DNA of 64,000 nt. Origin: Pilasporangium apinafurcum (Eukaryota > Oomycota > Peronosporomycetes > Pythiales > Pythiaceae). A program made the translations under genes and the position numbers. This document shows positions 54,255-64,000 of the stretch, piece by piece. Where the stretch lies: positions 140,063 through 204,062 of the forward strand of contig BCKE01000042.1 in assembly GCA_001600495.1 (NCBI GenBank). Reading direction: 5' to 3'. The number at the start of each line of letters is the position of its first letter. The stretch's first letter is position 1. The notes beneath the pieces are model-generated. The model made no database searches, was not told where the DNA came from, and saw nothing but the letters and a program-made list of their open reading frames with translations.

Positions 54255-56963
54255 GTCATGAGACGCTGGCGCTAGAGACGCAGCTGTTGCTGCAAGAGGT
54301 GGCGCAGGCCACGCAGCAATTTGATCTTCAGGCGGTTGTGGAGCGTGGCGAAGCACCAATCTCCGAGTATGAAGCTGCGAAGCAGGCGCTGTTGGAGAAG
54401 CTCAAAAAGAAGAAAGAGGCGAATCGCATGCAGCGACAGCAACTGAATCAGCGACGTTATGGGTTTGGAACACCCTCAACAACAGCCGAAAAAACAACTC
54501 CGCCAATTTCACAATCAACTGCCCGACTGACGCCAGTGAAGGCGAAGGCGATGTTGAAGCTACCAGTGGCGTCGACTGTAGGCGTGCCGTCGCGGAAGAA
54601 ACAGGACATGCTGTCAAAATTGAGAACACAAGCCATTCAGCAAGGTTTGCTAACACATACTAGTTACATGCAGTGAATGTATGCTTATTTAGCTGTGTGT
54701 TGATGGTGTCACGATTGTGTAGGTGCCCAGAACATGGCCAAGCTCTTTGGCTACGCGTCATATGAGGAGCAGCTGAAACATCTGAACAAAATTGAGAAAA
54801 TGAAGATTCTGCAGGATGAACTGAAGGAAAAACAGAGTGCTGGCGTCATTCCTGAGCATGAAGAAGAGGAGGAAGTAGAGGATGATGATGATGAAGTTGT
54901 TGCTGCCCATGACAAGAATAAAGATGAAAAGACACATGACAATTCAGAGGAAACTACCCCAGTTACTTCAGATTCGACTGTGAAGAATCATCTGTCAATT
55001 TCACCTGCTGTGGCGCACACAGATGTTGAAGACGCAAAGGAAGCTGATACCGAGCAAGCCGATGATGTGGAAATGGCGGACGAGACTTCGTCGTCGCAAA
55101 TACAGACTCAAGTGGGCTCTTCATCAAGTAAGAAGCTGCGCACATGGTCATTGGATAGTGACAACGAAGAGGTGCCTACCAGAACCATTGTGAAGCGAAG
55201 GAATCAAGTTAAAATCGACGAGGATGATGGCAATGACGCTGATAGCGAGCAGGATGACCACAACGAAGAAATGGCCGTTGACGATGATGATATGAAAGCC
55301 AGAGAAGAGAGTATCCATACTAAGGATGATAAGGCGGAGAAGTCACCTACCAACCGCACAGACAGAGCAGCAGCATACAGAGAGCTCCTGAAGGCCGAAG
55401 CGATGCAGAATCGTCGTCGCAAGCGACTCGTAAAGGGCAGTAGCAATTTCGTCGAATCTGAAGCAGAGGAAGACGAAGAAGAGGATGTGCTTAAAATCGG
55501 TGGTTTAGGCGATTTTGGTTTCGGAGTCTCTCAGGCAAAGACTCAAGAGTCTAAAGATGCTGAGGAAGAGCGGAATGCACTCAAATTGCGGGAAGATGAC
55601 TTGGATGGCATCGTTGATGAACTCTCGGACGACGAACGTGAGCAACAACAGGATTTGGAAGAACTGTTTCGCAGAGAACTCGAAGACCAAGACCGCCAGC
55701 AAGTGAAAGAAGTCATGCGAAACGTGAAGGAAGGGTTTGGACGAAACCGTCGCGCGTTTTCATCCAGTCTTCACATGGGAGAAGCTCGTGGTCGGTTTAA
55801 CCTGGATGAGCTTGTCGCTGCTGATGGTAGTAAATTGGAGGCAGCTCGACTTGGTTTGTTGGAATCTGATGAAGAGATGAGTGATGTGGAGGAAGGCAAG
55901 AAACGAAGGAAACAGGATGAAGAAGAGGGCGGTGATGAAGAGGGAAAAGAAGAAGAGGACGAAGAAGAGGAGATGGAGCGAATGCTTCGCGCGCGGTATC
56001 TGAACCAACCAAAAATTTACATTTCATCGTCCGAATCTGAAGATGAAGACGAAACCGATCAAGCCAACCAAGAAGCAGGAGTAGACGGAAACGAAGTCGA
56101 ATCAGATGAAGAACGCGAACGGCAACAGATGAAAATCTTTTCGGAACGAGCACGCATCAATCGAAGAATGCAACGCATGAAGGAGATGCAGCGGCAGCTT
56201 GCGGTGGAGAGTCAGGAAAGTGAACAACCAGCGAAAACTGTCGCTCAAATGCCCAATTTGCTTCTCGAGGAGGATGAAGATTCACAAACGGTATATCAGT
56301 GTGTTCATAATTTTAGTCCCATGTAATAGTCTATCACCCTGACCTGCTTTATGGATGCCCTACATGTTTTAGCTCCTGAAACTGCTGAATCGAACAGATG
56401 TGGCCAAGCCAGGCATTGATGGAGTAGCTGCTTCAACTTTTCAGAAAAAGCCGATCACAGAACAATCCACGCGACCGAAATTGGGTCGTTTCAACTCGTA
56501 CAGCATCACGTCCTCTTCAAGGTTATCTTCATCATTCAGTCGAGTCGTAGACAACTGTAAAATGTTCAGCGCCAATGTGGTAAGTTGCTCTGCTTAAATA
56601 TGTCTGTGGATGTATCCTATCGAATACATACTTATTAAATGACCTTATTTTTTGTAGGGTGCTTCATCTAAAGGTTTTGTATTCACATCCTTTAGCTCCG
56701 ACAAAGCAGAGCAGGGCGATGAAAACGCCAATCCAGACCATGATGATGCTCTCTCACCTACGCGGTCACATGCCATTCTTGAGAAAAGCAAGAGTTGGAA
56801 CTCCACAATCGGCAAAAAACGACCGGCCCTATCAACAGCGAATGACAAAAAGAAACAGCAACGGTCGAGTGGATTTTTCTCTGTATTATCTTCGTACCAA
56901 TGCGTTTCCAGCACTACCGCCAACAACAACAGCAACAATAGCACTAGCAATGCACCTATGTAA
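54251..56963 (+). CDS. Claspin/Mrc1-like replication checkpoint mediator (4 exons)
   Basis: The exons are 54251-54644, 54723-56290, 56373-56579 and 56658-56963, giving 824 aa. The protein is highly charged. Long acidic runs (E-E-E-E-V-E-D-D-D-D-E) surround an MRC1-like core: L-D-G-I-V-D-E-L-S-D-D-E, then R-E-L-E-D-Q-D-R-Q-Q-V-K, G-F-G-R-N-R-R-A-F-S-S-S, and G-R-F-N-L-D-E-L with L-L-E-S-D-E-E-M. The C-terminus has K-K-R-P-A-L and S-S-G-F-F-S. Claspin/Mrc1 travels with the replisome and relays ATR/Mec1 signals to Chk1/Rad53. Several S-Q/T-Q sites are present. Assignment rests on the core plus overall character, so it is good but not certain. Confidence 0.75.
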
Positions 56964-57379
56964 CAACAGAAAATCATTTTCGTTCAGATCATTTAACTTT
57001 TTTTCTCCAAGCGTACTAACGGAAGTACATCCTCTTTTACAGTGTAAGTTAGTTTCTACTGGATTTAGCAACGAGCACTCCATTTGGCATAAAAGAGTAG
57101 ATTCTGAGGATTCTTCTGCTATTTCATTTTCTCCAGGACGACAAATAGTTCTGGCGACATTGACGTGTAGAGATTGTAAGGTAGGTGGGCAATTGGAAAG
57201 TGATCGTGTTTCTGGTTTTAACTACCTACTGGTTATCCATTTGTAAACAGCTATGCATTCTTACTGCTAAGCATTGCTTCTAGCAATTTAACTTGATGGT
57301 CCAGAGGTCTCTATCTTTTTTTGAACCGTTAATAGTATTCTGACCAAATGTGCGCTTCTGGAACCTACCTTCTCACACT
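56964..57379. other. Spacer between Claspin and Fanzor relic b
   Basis: Claspin 3' flank. No feature is recognised. The left end of the Fanzor element may lie here. Confidence 0.4.
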
Positions 57380-58736
57380 ATGCTTGCAACTCTCGTTCAT
57401 GACAGTGACTATTTCGAAAAGCATCAAGGCAAGATAATCAAGAGTGCTGTTTCACTGCTGGTCCGTGCAAGCATCTAAACTCAGGATAGCTTATCCAACC
57501 TTATCCCCGCGTACTCCAGGTTCAAGAAGTATCCCATCCATACTGAAGAGATTGTTTGGATGCAGGAATTATCGGATAGAGTGAGAAACGAGATCGGACT
57601 GCTGCCACTCGACTTGAACAAATCACCGGAACGTCACATATCCTTTCTCCGCACAATGTTGATAGACATACAAGCTCACATGGATGATGGAATGAAGGGT
57701 TGCCGAGTCTGGTCTCTGCTTCCACAGAAGCACTTCAAACCCATGTTCATCAAGATCAGCACCACCGTCCTGAAGCATCTTGCTAAGGCTTTGAGTGATC
57801 CTGTTGAGCTTTACGTCGACAAAGCTGAGTTATGGCGCACGTACTTCAATATAGGTCTTGTGACCATAGCTCAGCGAAAGGAGTTTGAGCACTTCATCTC
57901 GACCGACGATATGTCAGTTAGTGTGACAATCTCCTGTCCAAAGCTTCCCACAAGAAAAAAAGAGAGGCATATTTTCTTGAAGACCGGATCATCGATTTAG
58001 ATCCAGGGAGAAAGAAGATCTTCACTGCTGTTGTCTACAAAGAGGAAAGCATGGCTACGCTGCAAAAACCGAAATGAGAGAACGTGAAACATGAAGTCAT
58101 CCACTGGTCGAAGGGTCGTTTCTACAGAGAGTGTGGCTACCATAGACGAACAAAGTTGACCAAAGAGTGGATTGATGCTGAGCCTGACATCAAAGCCTTC
58201 AATGAAAACGCTCCTTCGGCAAAAGTTGCGAACCTTCCGTCCTATTTGGAACGAGTGAGATTTTGTCTCGTGTATTTGGATCATCTTCTTGACATGTATT
58301 CATCAAGGAGGATGAAGAGGCTACGATGGTCGACCTACATCCGTCGACAACAGACGTACGAGAAGGTAGTCAAGAACCTTACAGGTGGCGATAAACGAAC
58401 CGTTATCGCGTATGGAGATGCAAGTTTCGCAAGCTCGAGTAAAGGCAACATTGCTGTTCCTACAACGACCCTAGGAAAGAAAGTTGGTCCCAGGTATCGT
58501 GTTGTGCTTGTCACAAGAAGATGAAGGGGTTCGTCCTTGACGAGAAAATTGTCAGTGACGGTCTTTATGGTGTGCGACACTGCAAAAATAGCGAATGCCA
58601 TCGCACATTGTGGGACCGTGACATCAATACCGCAATCAACATTTTGAGACTCTTCATCGACCAAGTGAAGAAAAAGAGGAGACACAAGGCGTTCGCGAGG
58701 AAAGAGAATGAATTGGTACTCGAAATCAAGAACTGA
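57380..58736 (+). mobile_element. Fanzor (TnpB-like RNA-guided nuclease) relic b
   Basis: The reading begins at an ATG at 57380 (M-L-A-T-L-V-H-D). The N-terminal half has the Fanzor-type W-S-L-L-P-Q-K-H-F-K-P-M-F-I-K-I-S. RuvC-I is D-L-D-P-G-R-K-K-I-F-T-A-V (58000-58035). The middle helices include Y-L-E-R-V-R-F; R-T-V-I-A-Y-G-D-A-S-F follows. The zinc ribbon is C-C-A-C-H-K-K-M...V-R-H-C-K-N-S-E-C, and RuvC-III is W-D-R-D-I-N-T-A-I-N-I-L (58611-58645). It is broken by an in-frame TAA at 57476, a frame change near 57990, a TGA at 58075 and a frame change near 58500. The last also seems to have removed the RuvC-II E-x-x-T-S segment. The end is at 58736. The copy is dead but quite recent-looking, since most motifs are readable. 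Confidence 0.82.
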
Positions 58737-58781
58737 GGTGATAAAAGTCCTCACTGCTATGATTCGGGAAATGGATGAGTG

Positions 58782-58845
58782 TAGCCTTTATTCACCAGGT
58801 ATTCTGTACCACGCGTGGGACAGAACAGCTGGTGTATAAAGGCTA
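58782..58845. repeat. 64-nt imperfect palindrome downstream of Fanzor relic b
   Basis: The two halves are symmetric about 58813/58814 with 28 of 32 base pairs complementary. The outer 17-nt arms (tagcctttattcaccag and its partner at 58829-58845) differ at one site. An inner TTCTGT/ACAGAA pair and a central CCACGCGTGG complete the stem. It begins 45 nt after the last Fanzor codon. Candidate roles are the 3' end of the element, a guide-RNA (omegaRNA) scaffold, or an unrelated foldback. Confidence 0.85.
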
Positions 58846-59183
58846 AGGATACTCTACGCGTCAGTCATGTATCATCAATCCATCTGGTTCAACACAATAT
58901 CTTTACGTTTGTACGGTTTCTATCGTTTCTACAGTTTCCAAATTACATGATTTCTTGAAGGTAGGGTTAGGAGAAGCCAGCAGATAATACAATTTCTTGG
59001 TTTTAACAATCACTATACGGGATAGGGGAAGCGGACGATGGTGGACTGTCCAACTAGCGTCAGAAAAATAGGAGCTCCTCAGTCATGGGCGTACACGCTA
59101 TCACTTAAGTCCAACAACATCCGAATCATCGCACCACACGCGTTCTGAAGTCACCTTCAGTCTAATCGGAGAGGGCGGACACA
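58846..59183. other. Spacer before gene E
   Basis: Promoter side of gene E. Nothing else is recognised. Confidence 0.4.
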
Positions 59184-60300
59184 ATGTCGTCGGCGAGTGG
59201 AACGTCTCAGAGCAGCAGTGGTTCGAGTAGCTCGACGGTTGAGGTGGGGCAGGACACGCCGCTGAGCGATTCCTGTTCGTATTACGACATCGAAGATAGT
59301 ACAGGCTGTCGGAAACCTCGGACGTGTTATGATTGCTTGAACACGGATGTGGCGAGCGAGAGCGAGGTAATAAATCATAGAATGTAGTTCTAATTTGCCC
59401 AAAAAATGAATAATAGTAACCGATAGACATGACTTATTGAAAATGTAGGGCTGCTTGCTGACACATTATGGCTTCTGTCAGACGATGAACCAGTACGACA
59501 TTCACACGGATTATCGACGGACGCTGACAGACAAAGAATTAGTGGCTAGTGGCTGGTACAATTTCTTTCCTTCGATTAACTCAACATACTGTCAACCGAG
59601 CGATGCAGCATGTGAGCGCTGTCAAAAGCTAGTGAAGAATGGAGGCAATGTCAGTGGATTCACTTCATCATCTTCATCAGGAAATGGGACTACCTACAAT
59701 ATCACAGAGGAAGCGTATCGCGAGTTTTGTGTGGGCATCGATGGTTGCGTTTGTGTGGAAGCATGCGAATCATCTGACTGGTCGGGAACACTGCCTCAAG
59801 ATTGTGATACTACTGCTGTCACACCAACGCCAGCGAATACAACAGCTACCGTCAGCTATAACTCATATTTGCCGCTGTTCGTGTGCCTGCAGATGGGTGT
59901 GTTGGGGCTTTTCCTTTACCGTCGGATCCTGTTTGTTCGTAGCTCACAACGGCAGCAGCGTACAGAAGCAGATGGGCCGTATAACAATGTAAACGCCATC
60001 ACATCTCCATCGAATCGTCTCCAGTTGACAGGATGGAAAGCCATGCAGGATGAGATGATTAAGAGGGAAAAGGGGCAGCAGTATTTAACATTAACATCAC
60101 CGCATCAGATGGCACCAGTACTGGAAGATCAGGGGGAAATTTCGCCAAACGACGAGAGTCCTATTCACGTGGATGAAGTAGATCAAGTGCGAATGACATC
60201 AGCCGAAGAGTCAACAGTAGTAAGAGAAGCTGCCGCAAGATCTGAATCAGCAGAAATAGAAGCAACTGAGGCGGCAGTAGAGGCAAAGGAGAACCAATAG
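59184..60300 (+). CDS. Cysteine-rich membrane protein E (plus-strand copy)
   Basis: The exons are 59184-59366 and 59449-60300, giving 344 aa. This is the same family as the minus-strand array. Exon 1 is M-S-S-A-S-G-T-S... with C-S-Y-Y-x8-C-R-K-P-R-T-C-Y-D-C-L-N. Exon 2 opens G-C-L-L-T-H-Y-G-F-C and has F-F-P-S-I-N-S-T-Y-C, a Ser/Gly-rich loop with N-x-T/S sites, and C-V-G-I-D-G-C-V-C-V-E-A-C-E. The span is near 204-222, then Y-R-R. The tail has L-Q-L-T-G-W-K-A-M-Q-D-E-M-I and a Glu/Ala-rich end. It has a single intron, like A1-A3 and B1, but the C-L-L-T opening resembles C and D. Confidence 0.87.
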
Positions 60301-61003
60301 AGTATCGTTTGAGGAACATACATAAGTAGAGTGGATATCAATAAATTAATTATGATGGTGTATGAAGGTGGTGAGTTTCATAGTTTGCCTTCAAACAGTT
60401 TCACTTTGATTGCATAAATCCATGCGCTGTTGGTCTGTGCATATCCACATCTACTCCGTAATTCTACCCATAAGTCAATCAAATTAATCTCGATGGTTGT
60501 AGTTTGCATGAGGCACAGGCCATTCCGGATTATTTACGCCATTGACAACAACTCTAAGCAGAAGTAATGTATGAGCGCCAACAAATCGTCATGGTGCGCA
60601 TCGCCACCAAATTCCACTTCTTATTTCTTCATTTCAATTCCATGTCGTTTCATGCCATGGGGACAAGATGGCCGCTCAACGTGGTCCTTTTGCATTTCAA
60701 GTTACAGTTAATGGTGATCGTGATCTGGATGACCATACCTTTTCTTACTCGTCAATACAGCTTTGTGAGCGGCTTCGTCAAGTTCTCGCTTGGATTGGCT
60801 TTGAAAGTAACTGATGAGACAGTGGCGACAAAGGGGAATCAACAGCATATTGTATGAGAAACGCCGACAACCGCTAATTACTTGACTATAAATATGAGCG
60901 CGTCTAGTTTCCTGTCATCATCTTCGCCTGTCTTCTTCCTCACCATCGTCTTTCGTTCTTTTGTCGATGTCTTCGCTCCAATCTCTTCGATGGTAGTAAA
61001 TCA
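60301..61003. other. Spacer right of gene E
   Basis: Holds one small possible ORF (60668-60814, listed separately). No other supported feature is seen. Confidence 0.4.
60668..60814 (+). CDS. Small ORF, unknown (48 aa)
   Basis: The frame starts M-A-A-Q-R-G-P-F-A-F-Q-V-T-V-N-G-D-R-D and continues with L-C-E-R-L-R-Q-V-L-A-W-I-G-F. Its composition looks coding, but no family is recognised. It could be an exon of a spliced gene or a remnant. Confidence 0.25.
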   Translation: MAAQRGPFAFQVTVNGDRDLDDHTFSYSSIQLCERLRQVLAWIGFESN

Positions 61004-61291
61004 CTGGAAAAAGACCGCCACCACCGCCGTCAACACCGCCGTGACACGTCCAAGTCCCATAATCACGTCGCGTTGGCCGCTGTTTGACCGAGTGGTGTTC
61101 AATGGAGGAGAAATGGTAGCTTTCACGCGTGAGCTAGTGGAATCGGAATCATTGCTTGCTATTTGCAAATACAAGGTTTCTATCTCCACCACCGCTTCAC
61201 ATGGTTCAATATCCGTGTCACATACCCCAGACTCACTTTGCATTAAACAGCACAGGAAGAATGCTAGCGCCCATGCTTTCCATCCCGTCAT
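61001..61291 (-). CDS. Candidate small secreted or GPI-anchored protein
   Basis: This is a 96-aa frame. Residues 1-21 are a convincing signal peptide (M-T-G-W-K-A-W-A-L-A-F-F-L-C-C-L-M-Q-S). A short Ser/Thr-rich body with N-x-T and N-D-S sites and two further cysteines (V-C-D-T-D, E-P-C-E-A) follows. A hydrophobic C-terminus (V-T-A-V-L-T-A-V-V-A-V-F-F) follows a small-residue region, as in GPI-anchored proteins or a membrane end. The frame stops at TGA, but a charged stretch (K-T-S-T-K-E-R-K) continues in the same frame beyond it, so a longer spliced form is possible. A small effector-like protein is one reading; no RXLR motif is present. Confidence 0.45.
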   Translation of the reverse strand: MTGWKAWALAFFLCCLMQSESGVCDTDIEPCEAVVEIETLYLQIASNDSDSTSSRVKATISPPLNTTRSNSGQRDVIMGLGRVTAVLTAVVAVFFQ

Positions 61292-61744
61292 GTTGGTATT
61301 TTCGGCAGAAATTCATGTCTGTACTCTTCAAAAGGTACATCTATAGTCAACCACTGCATGCGACCGTTCGCGAGAGAGTGTATGTAGTGAGAAACTCAAC
61401 TGGCGGTCAAGCTAATGTTCTCATGGATCATATATTGACACATCTCCTACTCATATTGACTTTTACGCGCATCTCGCATGTGTTCGTAGCGTCATAATGC
61501 AACTGAGGGCGTCATGAAGATGTGGCAGTTGAAGCAACTGGCGAGAAACTTCAACTTGGTTTTTTCAGCCAATAAAACGTGTATATTCAGTAATTTTAAC
61601 CAATCATGGTATGAGTTGAATATTTAACCTTTATTCCCCCATTTCTCCCACCGGTGGGATATACTTTGACGTGTTTTTTCTTCCTATTGATAGAAACTTG
61701 TTTTTAATTCTCCACAATGAGATGTTTCCTCTACTATCCTTCTT
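61292..61744. other. Spacer left of the IS607-like relic
   Basis: AT-rich sequence with no readable N-terminal half of the recombinase. The left end of the element cannot be fixed. Confidence 0.35.
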
Positions 61745-61980
61745 TTCAGGAAAGGATGCAAGTCGATGCCAGTGCACACCCGAGGAGATTGACATTGATT
61801 CCGGTCTCAAGGACAGCAAGCTAAGACTGTCCAGATTGGTAGAAATGACACGTAAAAACCAGATCTCGAGCATTGCGGTTACCGTTCAAGACCGATTTGA
61901 GTACGGACTCCTCGTGCAAATGTGTAAAGAGCATAGTATCCAAATCGTGGTTCACGCTGATCAAACGATGCAAGATAGAT
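61745..61980 (+). mobile_element. IS607-type serine recombinase (TnpA) fragment
   Basis: The frame contains I-D-I-D-S-G-L-K-D-S-K-L-R-L-S-R-L-V-E-M, then I-S-S-I-A-V-T-V-Q-D-R-F-E-Y-G-L-L, then I-Q-I-V-V. This is the second half of the IS607 resolvase domain: the S-G-L-N/K-x-x-R helix, the D-R-L/F beta-strand end and the following helix. The first half, with the catalytic Ser and the DNA-binding helix, is not seen. Its stop (61980) lies just before the TnpB/Fanzor start region, as in IS607 elements where tnpA precedes tnpB. Confidence 0.65.
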
Positions 61981-61984
61981 AAAC

Positions 61985-63110
61985 CAAGTCCAAAGAGCAT
62001 CTTGAAAGTGAGGTTGTATCCAATGAAGGAACAGAAGCAACTTCTCAACAGGATGCTTGGTATCAGAAAGTCTTGAAGTGTCCTCACTGACAGAGATATC
62101 AGCGCTGCTAGAACACATCTTTTTCAAGAATGAACACCTCCAGCAGCGTCCCGTGAAAGAGAAAGAAGAAAATATGACGGTATCTCCTGACAATTACGTT
62201 CCCGATACTGTCAATGGGATCGACCCTGGTATGCGGTCACTCTGCACTGCCATTCGTGTGCAAGAAGTTGATGTGGAAAAGAAGAAAGCCAAATGCAACG
62301 GAAGGAAGCCCAAGTAGAATCAAGTGAAAGAGTCAAAGCAGAAACGACGAAAGGAGCGGAGGAAGAAAAGGAAGAGGAGACACAAGCATGGTGTTCGGCG
62401 CAAGCGAGCCAGTAACCAGCGGTACGACATTCAACAAATATCTACGCGAGAGTACAGACATTTCACCGGGATGAACAAGTGTACGTTCTGGCACGAGAAC
62501 TTGAAGCAGCGAGAACATGAGTACGGAAGGATTATCCGGGAGATGCCTTCGTTCAAGAAAGCGTCGTATGAGCAGTACATGACAAACGTCAAGCATGTGT
62601 GAAGGCATCTCGATTTCTTGGTTAGCTTTTGTGCATCGCATCCATTTCGTAAATGGCGTTTCCTTCAGTCTAGATTTAGTTGGAAGACGTTGGCACATCT
62701 GGCAAAGCGGTTGGTACCCACGCCAAGTCCTCAGGTTTGCATTGGCTTCGATGACTGAAGTCAACACGACTTCGTCAAGGATCATGCTCATGGATCCATG
62801 AAGCGGTTTACATGTGAGCTGGCAAAGTGCGCGACCGTGCTGCAGATCGACGAGTACTGCGCGAGTCAGCGATGTTCTGAATGCTATCAGCAGCTTGAGG
62901 AGACGCCATTCCGATAAAAAAGCTGATGGGAGCGCAAACGTCAAGTTTTCTCACCAGGTTCTCCGCTGCAACAACAGCAAATGCAGGATCATTTGGGAGC
63001 GAGATGTGAATGCATCGAAGAACATCCTTACACTCACTATGTGTCTCCTGCATGGACTTCCAAGACCACCAGAGTTACGACGAGGAGAAAAGAATGTAGG
63101 AAGAGAATAG
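61985..63110 (+). mobile_element. Fanzor/TnpB relic c of the IS607-like element
   Basis: A TnpB-like opening, I-L-K-V-R-L-Y-P-M-K-E-Q-K-Q-L-L, starts at 61985. After a frame change near 62060 the protein continues in one frame to 62915, interrupted by stops near 62315, 62600, 62758 and 62915. RuvC-I is G-I-D-P-G-M-R-S (about 62215-62235). Then come the Fanzor-like R-E-Y-R-H-F-T-G-M-N-K and a helical part; RuvC-II with zinc pair reads L-Q-I-D-E-Y-C-A-S-Q-R-C-S-E-C (about 62840-62875). After a last frame change, V-L-R-C-N-N-S-K-C and RuvC-III W-E-R-D-V-N-A-S-K-N-I-L (about 62992-63030) follow. All three catalytic acidic positions can still be read, but the gene is dead. Confidence 0.8.
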
Positions 63111-63521
63111 AGTGTAGGAAAAGTATCCGTGGATAGTGGAGAAGTCAACCGGCTTTTGAAACAGAAAGTAGACCGACTTTTCAAACGTGTTCACACAATT
63201 AGGCCGTAATCTGGTAATCGCCAGTAAAGAGTGGGATGTCGAAATTCGTTCGATAAAAATCCGACCGCCTGAACATCGCGAAGTGGGTCGGCGAGGGAGG
63301 AAAGGGACTGCTGAGCAAGGGATGCGACAGTGAGGAGGAACGCTAACGCCAGTGTTAGCTAGAGAACAATTAGGGAGGATAGTTGGAACCTTTCAGGTGA
63401 AGGCAGGTGCGTTTGATGCGTCGTCTGAGTCTGTAAGTTGGATGATGGCAGTGACGTGAACTCGCTACTTTCTCAAACACTCACTTCGCGTATGGAATAG
63501 AAAGAGAGTAGTGTTGGCGTT
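63111..63521. other. Spacer between relic c and gene F
   Basis: Contains the direct repeat at 63148-63186 and the promoter of gene F. No gene is seen. Confidence 0.4.
63148..63186 (+). repeat. Short direct repeat right of relic c
   Basis: Two 15-nt copies (accggcttttgaaac at 63148 and accgacttttcaaac at 63172) match at 13 of 15 sites, 24 nt apart. They could be element-end or host sequence. Confidence 0.6.
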
Positions 63522-64000
63522 ATGGCTACAATATACAGCGCAACCAGCAGCAGCTCTAATGCAAATGGGAGTACGGAAACCAGGCGAAATGCTAGTGGTG
63601 ATACATGTGAGTACTATGGACAAGAACCAGGAGAGAGTTGTCGGCAGCAACGTACCTGCTACGACTGTTTAAATGTTGAAGTTCCGAGTGAGCTAAAGGT
63701 CAGTAAAGCGTTCTATCTTATCAGCTGACTAAACCAAGCGAATTGAATCTTGACCTTCATACAGGGTTGCCTGCTGTCTCAATACGGGATTTGCGTATCG
63801 ATGGACACCTACGACCCAACACTCGACTATCGATATGAATCCATTGTGATTAACAATGGTAGTGTGGACAATTCCGGAGGCGGCTGGTATCACATGTTTC
63901 CTGCCGTTAATTCCACGTATTGTGAAGCGACTGACCCAGCATGTGTGCGCTGCAATGCTATCGCCAAGAATGCCTCGCTCGTGCAGAGTTATATCGCGTT
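63522..64000 (+). CDS. Cysteine-rich membrane protein F (partial, runs off the right edge)
   Basis: Exon 1 is 63522-63698 and exon 2 is 63765 to the edge. Exon 1 is M-A-T-I-Y-S-A-T-S-S-S... with C-E-Y-Y-x7-C-R-Q-Q-R-T-C-Y-D-C-L-N. Exon 2 opens G-C-L-L-S-Q-Y-G-I-C-V-S-M and reaches F-P-A-V-N-S-T-Y-C and C-V-R-C before the window ends. The donor is GTCAGT, the acceptor ACAG, phase 0. It is closest to gene E, so this is a second, plus-strand cluster that continues to the right. Confidence 0.83.

Noticed and set aside
56659-57246. Plus-strand frame of 195 codons after Claspin exon 3
   Set aside because: It overlaps Claspin exon 4 in another frame. Exon 4 in the correct phase gives a Claspin-like end and a stop at 56961-56963.
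1-64000. tRNA and rRNA genes
   Set aside because: I looked for T-loop (GGTTCGAATCC-type) and rRNA-like stretches by eye and found none with a matching acceptor stem; a covariance-model scan would be decisive.

Overview
The window looks like nuclear DNA of an oomycete (water-mould relative). It has compact genes with short (about 50-90 bp) GT-AG introns and a moderately AT-rich base composition. It carries a bacterial-type quinolinate synthase behind a mitochondrial-type leader, an expansin-like wall protein, an axonemal dynein chain (so flagellate zoospores are probably retained), and relics of IS607/Fanzor (TnpB-like) elements. The low GC makes an Albugo-like white rust a reasonable guess, but the sequence alone does not settle the genus.

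Layout. 0-8.2 kb: three housekeeping genes on the minus strand: a Tubby-like protein, quinolinate synthase (NadA) and a CorA/Mrs2-type Mg2+ transporter with EF-hands. 10.4-39.2 kb: a minus-strand tandem array of 14 complete genes plus one tail-only copy, all from one family of cysteine-rich single-pass membrane proteins that I do not recognise as a named family. AT-rich spacers and decayed transposon pieces (an IS630/Tc1-like relic at 20.6-21.1 kb) lie between them. 40.5-57.0 kb: a block of single-copy genes: expansin-like wall protein (+), mitochondrial dicarboxylate carrier (+), axonemal dynein p28/DNALI1 (-), TAP42/IGBP1 (-), a COX7a-like protein (-), a PPR-CDIN1 nuclease fusion (-), a small membrane protein (+), an ANKRD13-like protein (-) and Claspin/Mrc1 (+). 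57.4-64 kb: two further members of the cysteine-rich family on the plus strand (the second runs off the end), interleaved with two decayed Fanzor elements. One of these has an IS607-type serine-recombinase fragment in front of it; the other is followed by a 64-nt palindrome. A third TnpB/Fanzor relic lies at 42.4-42.85 kb.

The cysteine-rich family is the main object of interest. Each protein starts with a Ser/Thr-rich stretch and no cleavable signal peptide. Next comes a short exon ending in a C-x-W-Y ... PR-[TS]-C-Y-D-C-L-N block, a phase-0 intron, and a second cysteine-rich block (G-x-C, Y-C, C-x2-C, C-x-G-x3-C-x-C-x3-C-E). One membrane span follows, flanked by basic residues on its C-terminal side, then often a phase-1 intron, then a short tail with a conserved L-x-G-W-x-[SA]-M motif. 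Two genes carry two complete ectodomain modules, and three genes carry tails with P-S-A-P motifs. For every complete gene the exon lengths I propose sum to a multiple of three, and the junctions fall at the same places across copies, which supports the models.
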